Below are positions 41,816-49,725 of a DNA stretch of 64,000 nucleotides, in pieces. This DNA comes from Streptomyces albiflavescens (lineage in GTDB: Bacteria > Actinomycetota > Actinomycetes > Streptomycetales > Streptomycetaceae): positions 366,901-430,900 of the forward strand of contig NZ_BMMM01000008.1 in the NCBI RefSeq assembly GCF_014645835.1, written 5' to 3'. Both the position numbers and the translations under genes were made by a program. The notes below the pieces were generated by a model. The model searched no databases, was not told the DNA's origin, and saw nothing but the letters and a program-made list of their open reading frames with translations. Numbering within the stretch: position 1 is the first letter of the stretch; every line of letters begins with the position of its first letter.

Positions 41816-42211
41816 ATGAGCGGAGACGGTCAGGGAAAACGCCACTGGTTCGACGACGAGGCCGGACCGGTGGTCCGTCCGTACGCCATGACACGCGGCC
41901 GCACCACCAGTCCGGCCCAGCACCGCCTCGACCTGATCGCGGTGGTCGTCACGGAACCACACGCCTACGACCCGGAAGCGGACCAGACGCTGTCCCCGGA
42001 ACACGTGGACATCGTCGGACTCTGCCGCGACGCCCCCCAGTCGGTCGCCGAACTCGCCGCCGAACTCGACCTGCCCATCGGAGTGGTACGGGTCCTCATC
42101 GGGGACCTGGTCGATGAGGAAATGGTCCATGTGACACGCCCCGTACCCCCTGCCGAACTACCGGACGAGAGTATTCTGCGCGACGTGATCAACGGCCTCC
42201 GGGCGCTCTGA
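41816..42211 (+). CDS. cvnC: Conservon DUF742 protein CvnC
   Basis: 131-residue DUF742 protein. Signature: RPYAMTRGRTTSPAQHRLDLIAVVVTEPH near the N-terminus and a winged-helix C-terminus (EHVDIVGLCRDAPQSVAELAAELDLPIGVVRVLIGDLVDEEMVHV). It ends ESILRDVINGLRAL. In conservons cvnC normally abuts or overlaps cvnD, but here cvnD lies 3.7 kb downstream. The last 27 bp of the gene and the bases just after it resemble the end of the inserted HyuAB gene and the start of cvnD. Confidence 0.94.
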   Translation: MSGDGQGKRHWFDDEAGPVVRPYAMTRGRTTSPAQHRLDLIAVVVTEPHAYDPEADQTLSPEHVDIVGLCRDAPQSVAELAAELDLPIGVVRVLIGDLVDEEMVHVTRPVPPAELPDESILRDVINGLRAL

Positions 42212-42213
42212 GC
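42187..42213 (+). repeat. Left copy of a 27-bp cvnC/cvnD junction duplication
   Basis: These 27 bp match 45865-45891 at 21 positions; all six mismatches are transitions. Read in the cvnD frame, the bases here encode A-S-G-R-S-E-Q-G, close to I-F-G-R-S-E-R-G at the cvnD start. Confidence 0.6.
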
Positions 42214-42235
42214 AGGGCGGAAGCGGGGAACAGAC

Positions 42236-45200
42236 GTGACAGGCTGGCAGTTCTGGGTCGACCGAGGCGGCACCTTCACCGACATCGTCGCGCGGCGCCC
42301 GGACGGCCGCCTGCTCACGCACAAACTGCTGTCCGAGAACCCGGCCCGATATGCCGACGCGGCGGTCGCGGGTGTCCGCGAACTCCTCGAAGAGGGCGGG
42401 GAGATCGAGGCCGTCCGGATGGGCACCACCGTCGCCACCAACGCTCTCCTGGAACGCAACGGCGAGCGCTCCCTCCTTGTCATCACCGGTGGCTTCCGCG
42501 ACGCCCTGCGCATCGCGTATCAGAACCGCCCCCGCATCTTCGCCCGCGCGATCGAACTGCCCGAGCTGCTGTACGAGCGTGTCATCGAGGTCGACGAACG
42601 GATCGCCGCCGACGGCACGGTCCTGCGCGCCCCCGACCTGGACACCCTCGCCGGGTCCCTCCAGGAGGCGTACGACTCCGGGATCCGCGCGGTCGCCGTC
42701 GTCTGCCTGCACAGCCACCTCCACCCCGCCCACGAACAAGCCGTCGGCGAGCTGGCAGCCCGCACCGGCTTCCCGCAGATCTCGCTCTCCAGCGAGGTCA
42801 GCCCGCTGATGAAGCTCGTCCCACGCGGCGACACGGCCGTCGTCGACGCCTATCTCTCGCCCGTACTGCGCCGCTACATCCAGCACGTCGCCGACGAACT
42901 CCAGGGCGTGCGGCTGATGTTCATGCAGTCCAACGGAGGTCTCGCCGAAGCGGGCCAGTTCCGCGGCAAGGACGCCATCCTGTCCGGACCTGCCGGCGGC
43001 ATCGTCGGCATGGCCCGGATGTCGCAGCTCGCCGGCTTCGACCGCGTCATCGGCTTCGACATGGGCGGTACGTCCACGGACGTCTCGCACTTCGCGGGCG
43101 AGTACGAGCGGGTCTTCACCACCCGGATCGCCGGGGTCCGGTTGCGCGCGCCCATGCTGGACATCCACACCGTCGCCGCGGGCGGCGGCTCGGTGCTCCA
43201 CTTCGACGGCTCCCGCTATCGCGTGGGCCCCGACTCGGCGGGCGCCGACCCCGGGCCCGCCTGCTACCGCGGCGGCGGCCCACTCACCGTGACCGACGCC
43301 AACGTGGCCCTTGGCCGGATCCAACCCGCCCACTTCCCAAGGGTGTTCGGCCCCGACGGCGACCAGCCCCTCGACGACGCGCTGGTCCGCGACCGGTTCG
43401 CCGCCCTCGCGCACGAGATCCGTCAGCGGACCGGTGACGACCGCACCCCGGAGCAGGTCGCCGAGGGCTACCTCCAGATCGCTGTGGCCAACATCGCCAA
43501 CGCCGTCAAGCGGATCTCGGTGCAGAAGGGCCATGACGTCACCCGGTATGCGCTGACCACCTTCGGGGGCGCGGGCGGCCAGCACGCGTGCATGGTCGCC
43601 GATTCGCTCGGCATCCGTACCGTCCTCGTCCCGCCCATGGCAGGTGTCCTGTCCGCCCTCGGCATCGGACTCGCCGATACGACGGCCATGCGGGAGCAGT
43701 CCGTGGAGGCGCCCCTGAAAGCCTCCTCGATGCCCAGCATCCTCAAGACGGCCGACGACTTGGAGTGCGCCGCACGTGCCGAACTCCTCGCCGAGGACGT
43801 GCCCGAGGGCCGCATCCAGGTCACCCGCCGCGCCCAGCTGCGTTATGACGGCACGGACACCGCGCTCACGGTCGAGCTCACCGAGCCCGACACCATGACC
43901 CGCGCCTTCGAAGAACGTCATCGCGCCACCTACTCCTTCACCCTCGATCGTCCGGTCGTCGTGGAAGCCCTCTCCGTGGAAGCCACCGGTCTCACCGAAC
44001 CCCCCGATCTCTCCGCCCTCGCTCCCTACGAAACGGCCGTCGAAGGCCGCTCCGCCGCTTCGGAGACGGCCAGCCTGCACACCGGTGGTGCCTGGCGCGA
44101 CGTCCCCCTGCATCGCCGCGAGGAACTGCCCCCGGGCAATATGGTCACCGGGCCCGCGATCATCACCGAGGCCAGCGCGACGACCGTCGTGGACGATGGC
44201 TGGCGGGCCGCGGCGACCGACGACGGGCATCTGGTCATGGAACGCGTCGCGATTACGGAGAGTTCCGATCTCGGCACGGAAGCCGACCCCGTTCTCCTGG
44301 AGGTCTTCAACAACCTCTTCATGTCCATCGCCGAACAGATGGGCGCCCGCCTGGAATCCACCGCCCAGTCGGTCAACATCAAGGAGCGCCTCGACTTCTC
44401 CTGCGCCCTCTTCGATCCTGACGGCAACCTCGTCGCCAACGCCCCTCATATCCCTGTCCACTTGGGTTCGATGGGCACGAGCGTGAAGGAAGTCATCCGG
44501 CGTCGCGGCGCGAGCATGCGCCCGGGCGACACATACGCGGTCAACGACCCGTACCACGGAGGCACCCATCTCCCGGACGTCACCGTGATCACCCCGGTCT
44601 TCGATTCGAAGAGCACAGAGGGCACAGAGGGCACGGAGGGTGAGCGGATCCTCTTCTATGTGGCCTCGCGCGGCCACCACGCCGAGATCGGTGGCATCGC
44701 GCCGGGCTCCATGCCCGCGAACAGCCGCACCATCGACGAGGAGGGCATCCTCTTCGACAACTGGCTGCTCGCCGAGAACGGTCGCTTCCGCGAGGCCGAG
44801 ACCCTGGCCCTGCTCACCGAGGCACCCCACCCCTCGCGCAACCCGAAGACCAACCTCGCCGACCTGCGCGCCCAGATCGCCGCCAACCAGAAGGGCGTCG
44901 ACGAAGTCGGCCGCATGATCGAGGACTTCGGGCTCGACGTGGTCCAGGCGTACATGAGGCACGTCCAGGACAACGCCGAAGAAGCGGTGCGCCGCGTCAT
45001 CGACGCCCTTGAAGACGGTGAATTCGCCTATGAGACCGACTCCGGGGCCGTCATCCGAGTCCGCGTCCGCGTAAACCGCGGACAACGCTCCGCGACCATC
45101 GACTTCACCGGTACGTCCCCGCAGCTCACCACCAACTTCAACGCACCCTTCGCCGTGGTCAACGCCGCGGTCCTGTACGTCTTCCGCACCCTGGTCGCCG

Positions 45201-45889
45201 ACGACATCCCGCTCAACGACGGCTGTCTGCGGCCCCTCGACATCGTGGTGCCGCCGGGATCGATGCTCGCCCCCGAGCCCCCGGCCGCCGTGGTCGCGGG
45301 CAACGTGGAGACGTCCCAGGCGATCACCGGCGCCCTGTACGCGGCCCTGAAAGTGCAGGCCGAGGGCTCGGGCACCATGAACAACGTCACCTTCGGAAAC
45401 GAGCGGTACCAGTACTACGAGACCGTGGCCTCCGGATCGGGCGCGGGCGACGGCTTCCCCGGCGCGCCCGTGGTTCAGACCCACATGACCAACTCGCGAC
45501 TCACCGACCCCGAAGTCCTGGAGTGGCGACTGCCGGTCCGGCTCGAAGAGTTCGCGGTCAGGCGCGGCAGCGGTGGCGCCGGACGCTGGCGTGGCGGTGA
45601 CGGTGCGGTGCGCCGCGTCCGGTTCCTCGAGCCGATGACCGTCTCCACGCTGTCCCAGCACCGCCGGGTGCCGCCCTACGGCATGGCGGGCGGCGCGCCC
45701 GGAGCGCTCGGCGCCAACCGTGTCGAGCGCGCGGACGGCACAGTCACGGAACTTGGCGGAAGCGACTCGACGGACGTCGGCCCCGGCGACGTACTCGTCA
45801 TCGAAACCCCCGGCGGCGGGGGCTACGGCCCACCGCCGCACGACCCCCATCAAGCAGGAGAAGAGATCGATGATCTTCGGGCGTTCTGA
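42236..45889 (+). CDS. Fused HyuA-HyuB hydantoinase/5-oxoprolinase-type protein
   Basis: 1217-residue enzyme with the eukaryotic-5-oxoprolinase (OPLAH) layout: HyuA-like ASKHA ATPase (WQFWVDRGGTFTDIVARRPDGRL; MGTTVATNALLERNG; GFDMGGTSTDVSH; FGGAGGQHACMVA) then HyuB half from about residue 690 (LLEVFNNLFMSIAEQMGARLESTAQSVNIKERLDFSCALFD; HLPDVTVITPVFD; RNPKTNLADLRAQIAANQKGVDE; ending TPGGGGYG). It hydrolyses 5-oxoproline or a hydantoin using ATP; the substrate is not fixed by these motifs. A short STEGTEGTEG repeat lies at the middle. It is placed inside a conservon and its last 20 bp overlap the cvnD start. GTG 42236 follows GGGGAA. Confidence 0.93.
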   Translation: MTGWQFWVDRGGTFTDIVARRPDGRLLTHKLLSENPARYADAAVAGVRELLEEGGEIEAVRMGTTVATNALLERNGERSLLVITGGFRDALRIAYQNRPRIFARAIELPELLYERVIEVDERIAADGTVLRAPDLDTLAGSLQEAYDSGIRAVAVVCLHSHLHPAHEQAVGELAARTGFPQISLSSEVSPLMKLVPRGDTAVVDAYLSPVLRRYIQHVADELQGVRLMFMQSNGGLAEAGQFRGKDAILSGPAGGIVGMARMSQLAGFDRVIGFDMGGTSTDVSHFAGEYERVFTTRIAGVRLRAPMLDIHTVAAGGGSVLHFDGSRYRVGPDSAGADPGPACYRGGGPLTVTDANVALGRIQPAHFPRVFGPDGDQPLDDALVRDRFAALAHEIRQRTGDDRTPEQVAEGYLQIAVANIANAVKRISVQKGHDVTRYALTTFGGAGGQHACMVADSLGIRTVLVPPMAGVLSALGIGLADTTAMREQSVEAPLKASSMPSILKTADDLECAARAELLAEDVPEGRIQVTRRAQLRYDGTDTALTVELTEPDTMTRAFEERHRATYSFTLDRPVVVEALSVEATGLTEPPDLSALAPYETAVEGRSAASETASLHTGGAWRDVPLHRREELPPGNMVTGPAIITEASATTVVDDGWRAAATDDGHLVMERVAITESSDLGTEADPVLLEVFNNLFMSIAEQMGARLESTAQSVNIKERLDFSCALFDPDGNLVANAPHIPVHLGSMGTSVKEVIRRRGASMRPGDTYAVNDPYHGGTHLPDVTVITPVFDSKSTEGTEGTEGERILFYVASRGHHAEIGGIAPGSMPANSRTIDEEGILFDNWLLAENGRFREAETLALLTEAPHPSRNPKTNLADLRAQIAANQKGVDEVGRMIEDFGLDVVQAYMRHVQDNAEEAVRRVIDALEDGEFAYETDSGAVIRVRVRVNRGQRSATIDFTGTSPQLTTNFNAPFAVVNAAVLYVFRTLVADDIPLNDGCLRPLDIVVPPGSMLAPEPPAAVVAGNVETSQAITGALYAALKVQAEGSGTMNNVTFGNERYQYYETVASGSGAGDGFPGAPVVQTHMTNSRLTDPEVLEWRLPVRLEEFAVRRGSGGAGRWRGGDGAVRRVRFLEPMTVSTLSQHRRVPPYGMAGGAPGALGANRVERADGTVTELGGSDSTDVGPGDVLVIETPGGGGYGPPPHDPHQAGEEIDDLRAF

Positions 45890-45891
45890 GC
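45865..45891 (+). repeat. Right copy of the cvnC/cvnD junction duplication
   Basis: Encodes the last residues (E-I-D-D-L-R-A-F-stop) of the HyuAB protein, which look like the cvnC end (V-I-N-G-L-R-A-L-stop), and in another frame the cvnD start MIFGRSERG. Confidence 0.6.
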
Positions 45892-46475
45892 GCGGCAAGC
45901 CCCCGGTCGAGCCCGTCACGCTCAAGATCCTCGTGGCCGGCGGCTTCGGCGTGGGCAAGACGACCCTCGTCGGCGCGGTCAGCGAGATCAAGCCGCTGCG
46001 CACCGAGGAGGTGCTCACCGAGGCGGGCCGGCCGATCGACGACACCAGTGGCGTGGAGGGCAAGCACACCACCACCGTCGCCATGGACTTCGGCCGCATC
46101 ACGCTCCGCGAGGACCTGGTGCTCTACCTCTTCGGGACTCCCGGCCAGGACCGCTTCTGGTTCCTGTGGGACGAGCTCGCCACCGGCTCGCTGGGCGCCG
46201 TCGTACTCGCCGACACCCGCCGCCTGGAGGACTGCTTCGCCGCCGTCGACTACTTCGAGCGCCGTTCCATACCCTTCGTGGTCGGCGTCAACTGTTTCGA
46301 GGGCGCTGCCCGTTACCCCGCCGACGACGTCCGCCAGGCCCTCGACCTCGACCCCGGAGTACCGGTCGTGCTCTGTGACGCGCGGGACCGGGAGACCGTC
46401 AAGGAGGTCCTCATCCGGGTCGTCCAGCACGCGATGGCGCACGCCGCCGACCGCCGCCAGGCGGTCACGACCTGA
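45870..46475 (+). CDS. cvnD: Conservon ATP/GTP-binding protein CvnD
   Basis: 201-residue Ras-like GTPase of the conservon type. P-loop VAGGFGVGKTTLVG, switch segment DDTSGVEGKHTTTVAMDFG, G3-like LFGTPGQDRFWFLWDE and VVGVNCFEGA in place of NKxD. Acts as the output switch of the CvnA-B-C complex at the membrane. The ATG at 45870 lies within the HyuAB coding sequence (20-bp overlap). Its stop codon lies in the first unit of a 34-bp tandem repeat. Confidence 0.95.
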   Translation: MIFGRSERGKPPVEPVTLKILVAGGFGVGKTTLVGAVSEIKPLRTEEVLTEAGRPIDDTSGVEGKHTTTVAMDFGRITLREDLVLYLFGTPGQDRFWFLWDELATGSLGAVVLADTRRLEDCFAAVDYFERRSIPFVVGVNCFEGAARYPADDVRQALDLDPGVPVVLCDARDRETVKEVLIRVVQHAMAHAADRRQAVTT

Positions 46476-46674
46476 CGCACGGCTGCAGTCCCCGAGAGTC
46501 ATGGCCTGATGCACGGCTGCAGTCCCCGAGAGTCATGGCCTGATGCACGGCTACGGCCTGCAGAAGTCATGATCTGATGCAGGGCTACAGCCCGCAGAGG
46601 TTATGACCTGACGCATGGCTACAGCTCGCAGAAGTCATGACCTGATGACGCACGGTACGGCCCGCCGATACACA
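46471..46674. repeat. 34-bp tandem repeat, 6 copies, starting at the cvnD stop codon
   Basis: Units beginning CCTGA, or TCTGA in the fourth, recur at 46471, 46505, 46539, 46573, 46607 and 46641, an exact 34-bp period; the last is degenerate. The first contains the cvnD TGA (46473-46475). Copies 1-2 are nearly identical, later ones diverge. Confidence 0.9.
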
Positions 46675-46679
46675 GGTAC

Positions 46680-46711
46680 GGCCCGTACCCCCGCCGACCG
46701 GGGTACGGGCC
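46680..46711. terminator. Perfect hairpin between cvnD and glpK
   Basis: GGCCCGTACCCC (46680-46691) and GGGGTACGGGCC (46700-46711) pair perfectly over 12 bp around an 8-base loop, between convergent genes. It follows the 34-bp repeat array. Confidence 0.85.
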
Positions 46712-46768
46712 GCAGTCATGCACGCGCGCGTGGCTCACGCGAGACGCACGCGCGCGTGGAACCCTGAT

Positions 46769-48289
46769 TCAGCCGACCTCGTCCTCGTGCCAGCCGAAGC
46801 TCTTCTCCACCGCCTTGCGCCAGTTGTGGTACTCGCGGTCGCGCACGGCGGCCTCCATGGCGGGCGTCCACTCGACGTCCTTCTGCCAGTGCGACTTCAG
46901 CTCGTCCAGGTCGTTCCACACACCCGTCGCGAGCCCGGCCGCGTACGCGGCGCCCAGGCATGTCGTCTCGGAGACCTTCGGACGGATCACCGGCACTCCG
47001 AGGACATCCGCCTGGTGCTGCATCAGCAGATTGTTCTTGGTCATGCCGCCGTCCACCTTGAGGGTGGTGATCTGCACCCCGGAGTCCTGGAACATGGCGT
47101 CCACGACCTCACGTGTCTGCCAGCTCGTCGCCTCCAGGACCGCGCGGGCCAGGTGCGCCTTCGTGACGTACCGCGTGAGCCCGGTGACGACACCGCGCGC
47201 GTCGGAGCGCCAGTACGGGGCGAAGAGGCCCGAGAACGCCGGCACGATGTACGCGCCGCCGTTGTCCTCGACGCTCGCCGCCAGTGTCTCGATCTCGTCG
47301 GCGCTGCGGATGATGCCGAGCTGGTCGCGGAACCACTGCACCAGTGCCCCGGTGATCGCGATCGACCCTTCGAGGCAGTAGACCGGTGCCTCGGTGCCGA
47401 TCTTGTACCCCATGGTCGTCAGCAGCCCGTTCTTCGAAGGAACGGGCCGGTTACCGGTGTTGAGCAGCAGGAAGCTGCCCGTACCGTATGTGTTCTTCGC
47501 CGTGCCCACGTCGTAGCAGGCCTGCCCGAACACCGCCGCCTGCTGGTCACCGAGCGCCGATGCGACGGGGACGCCCGAGAGCTGGCCCACGGCGGTGCCG
47601 TACACCTCGGAGGAGGACCTGATCTCGGGGAGGACCGCTTCGGGGACGTTCATCGCGGAGAGGATGGACTGGTCCCACTGGAGCGTCTCCAGGTTCATCA
47701 GCATGGTGCGCCCGGCGTTGGTCACATCGGTGACGTGCTGACCGCCGTCCGTGCCGCCGGTCAGATTCCAGATCAGCCAGGAGTCGATGGTGCCGAAGGC
47801 GATCTCACCGCGCTCGGCACGCACGCGCAGCCCCGGGACGTTGTCGAGCAGCCAGGCCGCCTTGGGCCCGGAGAAGTAGCTGGCCAGCGGGAGTCCGGTC
47901 TGCTCGCGGAAACGGTCCTGTCCGTCCGAGCCGCCCAGTTCGTTGCAGAGTGCGGAGGTACGGGTGTCCTGCCAGACGATCGCGTTGTGCACGGGCTTGC
48001 CGGTGGCGCGGTCCCACAGGACAGTCGTCTCGCGTTGGTTGGTGATGCCGAGCGCGCTGACCTGGTCGGCGCGCAGACCGGCCTTGGCGATCGCCCCGGC
48101 GACCACGGCCTGCACCTTGGACCAGATCTCGGTGGCGTCGTGCTCCACCCAGCCCGGCTTCGGGAAGATCTGGCGGTGCTCGCGCTGGTCGACGGCGACG
48201 ATCGCGCCGGCCTGGTTGAAGATGATGCAGCGGCTTGAGGTGGTGCCCTGGTCGATTGCGGCGACGTACTTCTCGGCATGGTCCGTCAT
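46769..48289 (-). CDS. glpK: Glycerol kinase
   Basis: 506-residue FGGY-family glycerol kinase phosphorylating glycerol to sn-glycerol 3-phosphate in the cytosol. Diagnostic segments: YVAAIDQGTTSSRCIIF (phosphate-binding loop), GITNQRETTVLWDRATG, NAIVWQDTRT, GTIDSWLIWNLTGG, GDQQAAVFGQACYDVGTAKNTYGTGSFLLLNTG, and the C-terminal KVDGGMTKNNLLMQ. Length is normal. ATG 48289 has AGGGGA upstream; 13 bp follow the glpF stop, so the two genes form an operon. No glpD or gylR-type regulator is adjacent. Confidence 0.96.
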   Translation of the reverse strand: MTDHAEKYVAAIDQGTTSSRCIIFNQAGAIVAVDQREHRQIFPKPGWVEHDATEIWSKVQAVVAGAIAKAGLRADQVSALGITNQRETTVLWDRATGKPVHNAIVWQDTRTSALCNELGGSDGQDRFREQTGLPLASYFSGPKAAWLLDNVPGLRVRAERGEIAFGTIDSWLIWNLTGGTDGGQHVTDVTNAGRTMLMNLETLQWDQSILSAMNVPEAVLPEIRSSSEVYGTAVGQLSGVPVASALGDQQAAVFGQACYDVGTAKNTYGTGSFLLLNTGNRPVPSKNGLLTTMGYKIGTEAPVYCLEGSIAITGALVQWFRDQLGIIRSADEIETLAASVEDNGGAYIVPAFSGLFAPYWRSDARGVVTGLTRYVTKAHLARAVLEATSWQTREVVDAMFQDSGVQITTLKVDGGMTKNNLLMQHQADVLGVPVIRPKVSETTCLGAAYAAGLATGVWNDLDELKSHWQKDVEWTPAMEAAVRDREYHNWRKAVEKSFGWHEDEVG

Positions 48290-48302
48290 GACGTCCCCTT
48301 CG

Positions 48303-49043
48303 TCAGAAGGCTGCGTTGTAGATCGCGGCCCCGATGGCGGCACCCGCGATCGGGCCGACCACCGGGATCCAGGAGTAACTCCACTCCGAGGTGCCCTTGT
48401 TGGGAATCGGCAGCAGCGCGTGGGTCAGGCGCGGCCCCAGGTCGCGGGCCGGGTTGATGGCGTACCCAGTGGGGCCGCCCAGTGAGAGGCCGATGCCGAC
48501 GACGAGGAGGGAGATGAGCAGGACGGGCAGGCCCGCGTCGCCGATGCCCGCGACGTGCTTGCTCCCGCCGACCAGCCCGAGGATGGGCAGCATCAGGGCG
48601 GCGGTGGCGATGATCTCGGTGATCAGGTTCTGCACGGGGTTGTTGATCTCCGGCCGCGTCGAGAAGATCCCCAGCGTCTCGATGGCCTTGTCCTCTTCGG
48701 CGTTGAGGTTGAACTGGCCGAGGTAGAGCAGCCAGCAGAGCGTGGCTCCGATGATGGCTCCGGCGAACTGCCCGAGGATGTAGAAGGGCACGTCCTCCCA
48801 CTTCGTGGAGCCCTCGATCGCGAAGCCGATGGTCACCGCCGGGTTGATCTGTCCCCCGGACAGCGGTGCCGAGGTGTAGGCACCGGCGAGCACGCCGAAA
48901 CCCCACCCGAAGGCGATGACCACCCAGCCCGCTCCCTGCGCCTTGGACTTGTTGAGCGTGACAGCGGCGCACACACCCGCGCCGAACAGGATCAGAATTG
49001 CGGTGCCGATCAACTCGCCGACAAAGATGTCTCCGTTGCTCAT
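48303..49043 (-). CDS. glpF: Glycerol facilitator (aquaglyceroporin)
   Basis: 246-residue MIP-family channel with six transmembrane helices and both NPA half-helices (GGQINPAVTIG and YAINPARDLGPRL). The GxG-Asp after the second NPA marks the glycerol-permeable subfamily. Supplies glycerol to GlpK encoded 13 bp downstream. The ATG at 49043 follows AGGAG. A strong leader hairpin lies about 20 bases upstream of the ATG. Confidence 0.95.
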   Translation of the reverse strand: MSNGDIFVGELIGTAILILFGAGVCAAVTLNKSKAQGAGWVVIAFGWGFGVLAGAYTSAPLSGGQINPAVTIGFAIEGSTKWEDVPFYILGQFAGAIIGATLCWLLYLGQFNLNAEEDKAIETLGIFSTRPEINNPVQNLITEIIATAALMLPILGLVGGSKHVAGIGDAGLPVLLISLLVVGIGLSLGGPTGYAINPARDLGPRLTHALLPIPNKGTSEWSYSWIPVVGPIAGAAIGAAIYNAAF

Positions 49044-49061
49044 GGCGGCTCCTAGGCCCTC

Positions 49062-49084
49062 GCCCGGGGCGATCGGCCCCGGGC
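49062..49084 (-). promoter_or_regulatory. Perfect 9-bp leader hairpin upstream of glpF
   Basis: GCCCGGGGC (49062-49070), loop GATCG, GCCCCGGGC (49076-49084). It would lie in the glpF 5' leader, close to the ribosome-binding site, so it could modulate translation or be an attenuator. Confidence 0.5.
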
Positions 49085-49267
49085 CACCGTGCAGGGTGCG
49101 TTTCCCATGGCTACTTCAGCCGAAGGCAGGGAGGTCCCGCGCCCCGCCCGGCGTCCGTGACGAGCGTGCCGTCGCAGCGGAATCGCCCGTGGGGGACGGC
49201 CCGTGGGTACAGGTCGGAAACCCGGGCGGCGCGGTGCCTGTAGACGCCCGAATGCGGCGATGCCGAT

Positions 49268-49286
49268 TGACACCCGGAAGTGTTCA
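49268..49286 (-). promoter_or_regulatory. Candidate glpFK promoter/operator
   Basis: On the minus strand a TTGACG (49307-49302) is followed after about 17 bp by a weak -10. Overlapping it, TGACAC and GTGTTCA (49268-49286) form an imperfect inverted repeat that could bind an IclR-type regulator. Confidence 0.35.
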
Positions 49287-49509
49287 CCGGTGCCCAGGGG
49301 GCGTCAAGGTCGCGGACTGCAACGGTTCGAAGGCCGCAAAGGGGACGTGCGGCGAGAGCCTGCCGTGACCTCGCCCTGGGCCGGGCTCGGGCAAGCGGCA
49401 GGCCCCTCGACTCCCGACGGCGAACCGCCGAGCCCAGTCGGCGCCGACGCGCCGAGGCCCGGTGTCTGACCGGCTTTGTTGACCATCGCTGGGCTCGTGC
49501 ACCACCGCT

Positions 49510-49541
49510 GGCGGAGAGGCGGAGAGGCGGAGAGGCGGAGG
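49510..49541. repeat. 8-bp tandem repeat GGCGGAGA, 4 copies
   Basis: Four adjacent units of GGCGGAGA (last GGCGGAGG). In the 666-bp glpF to EAL/GGDEF gap, where I see no gene. Confidence 0.85.
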
Positions 49542-49644
49542 GCGGCGCGGCAGCGGATCGAAGGGTCCGGCGGTCAGCCGGACGACGGGTCGGCTGTCAG
49601 CGGCCCGGCGGGTCGGCGGTCAGCCAGTCCCTGGGCCGAGCGGC

Positions 49645-49725
49645 CAGTCCGTCAGTCCGTCAGTCCGCCCGTTCAGTCCGTCAGTCCGTCAGTCCGCCCG
49701 TTCAGTCCGTCAGCCCGTCAGCCTA
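49645..49725. repeat. CAGTCCGT tandem repeat covering the stop codon of the EAL/GGDEF gene
   Basis: Eight-base units CAGTCCGT recur in a higher-order 29-bp pattern (8+8+13) repeated twice from 49645 to 49702, then continue to 49725. On the minus strand the units read ACGGACTG; the gene's TGA (49712-49710) is part of a unit. Confidence 0.85.

Noticed and set aside
42158..46102. A 1314-residue minus-strand frame opposite the HyuAB gene
   Set aside because: Shadow of the coding strand: His/Gly/Asp/Val-rich low complexity and no motif.
49044..49709. Coding frames in the 666-bp glpF to EAL/GGDEF gap
   Set aside because: Arg/Pro/Ser repeats derived from short tandem units; no start signal or domain.
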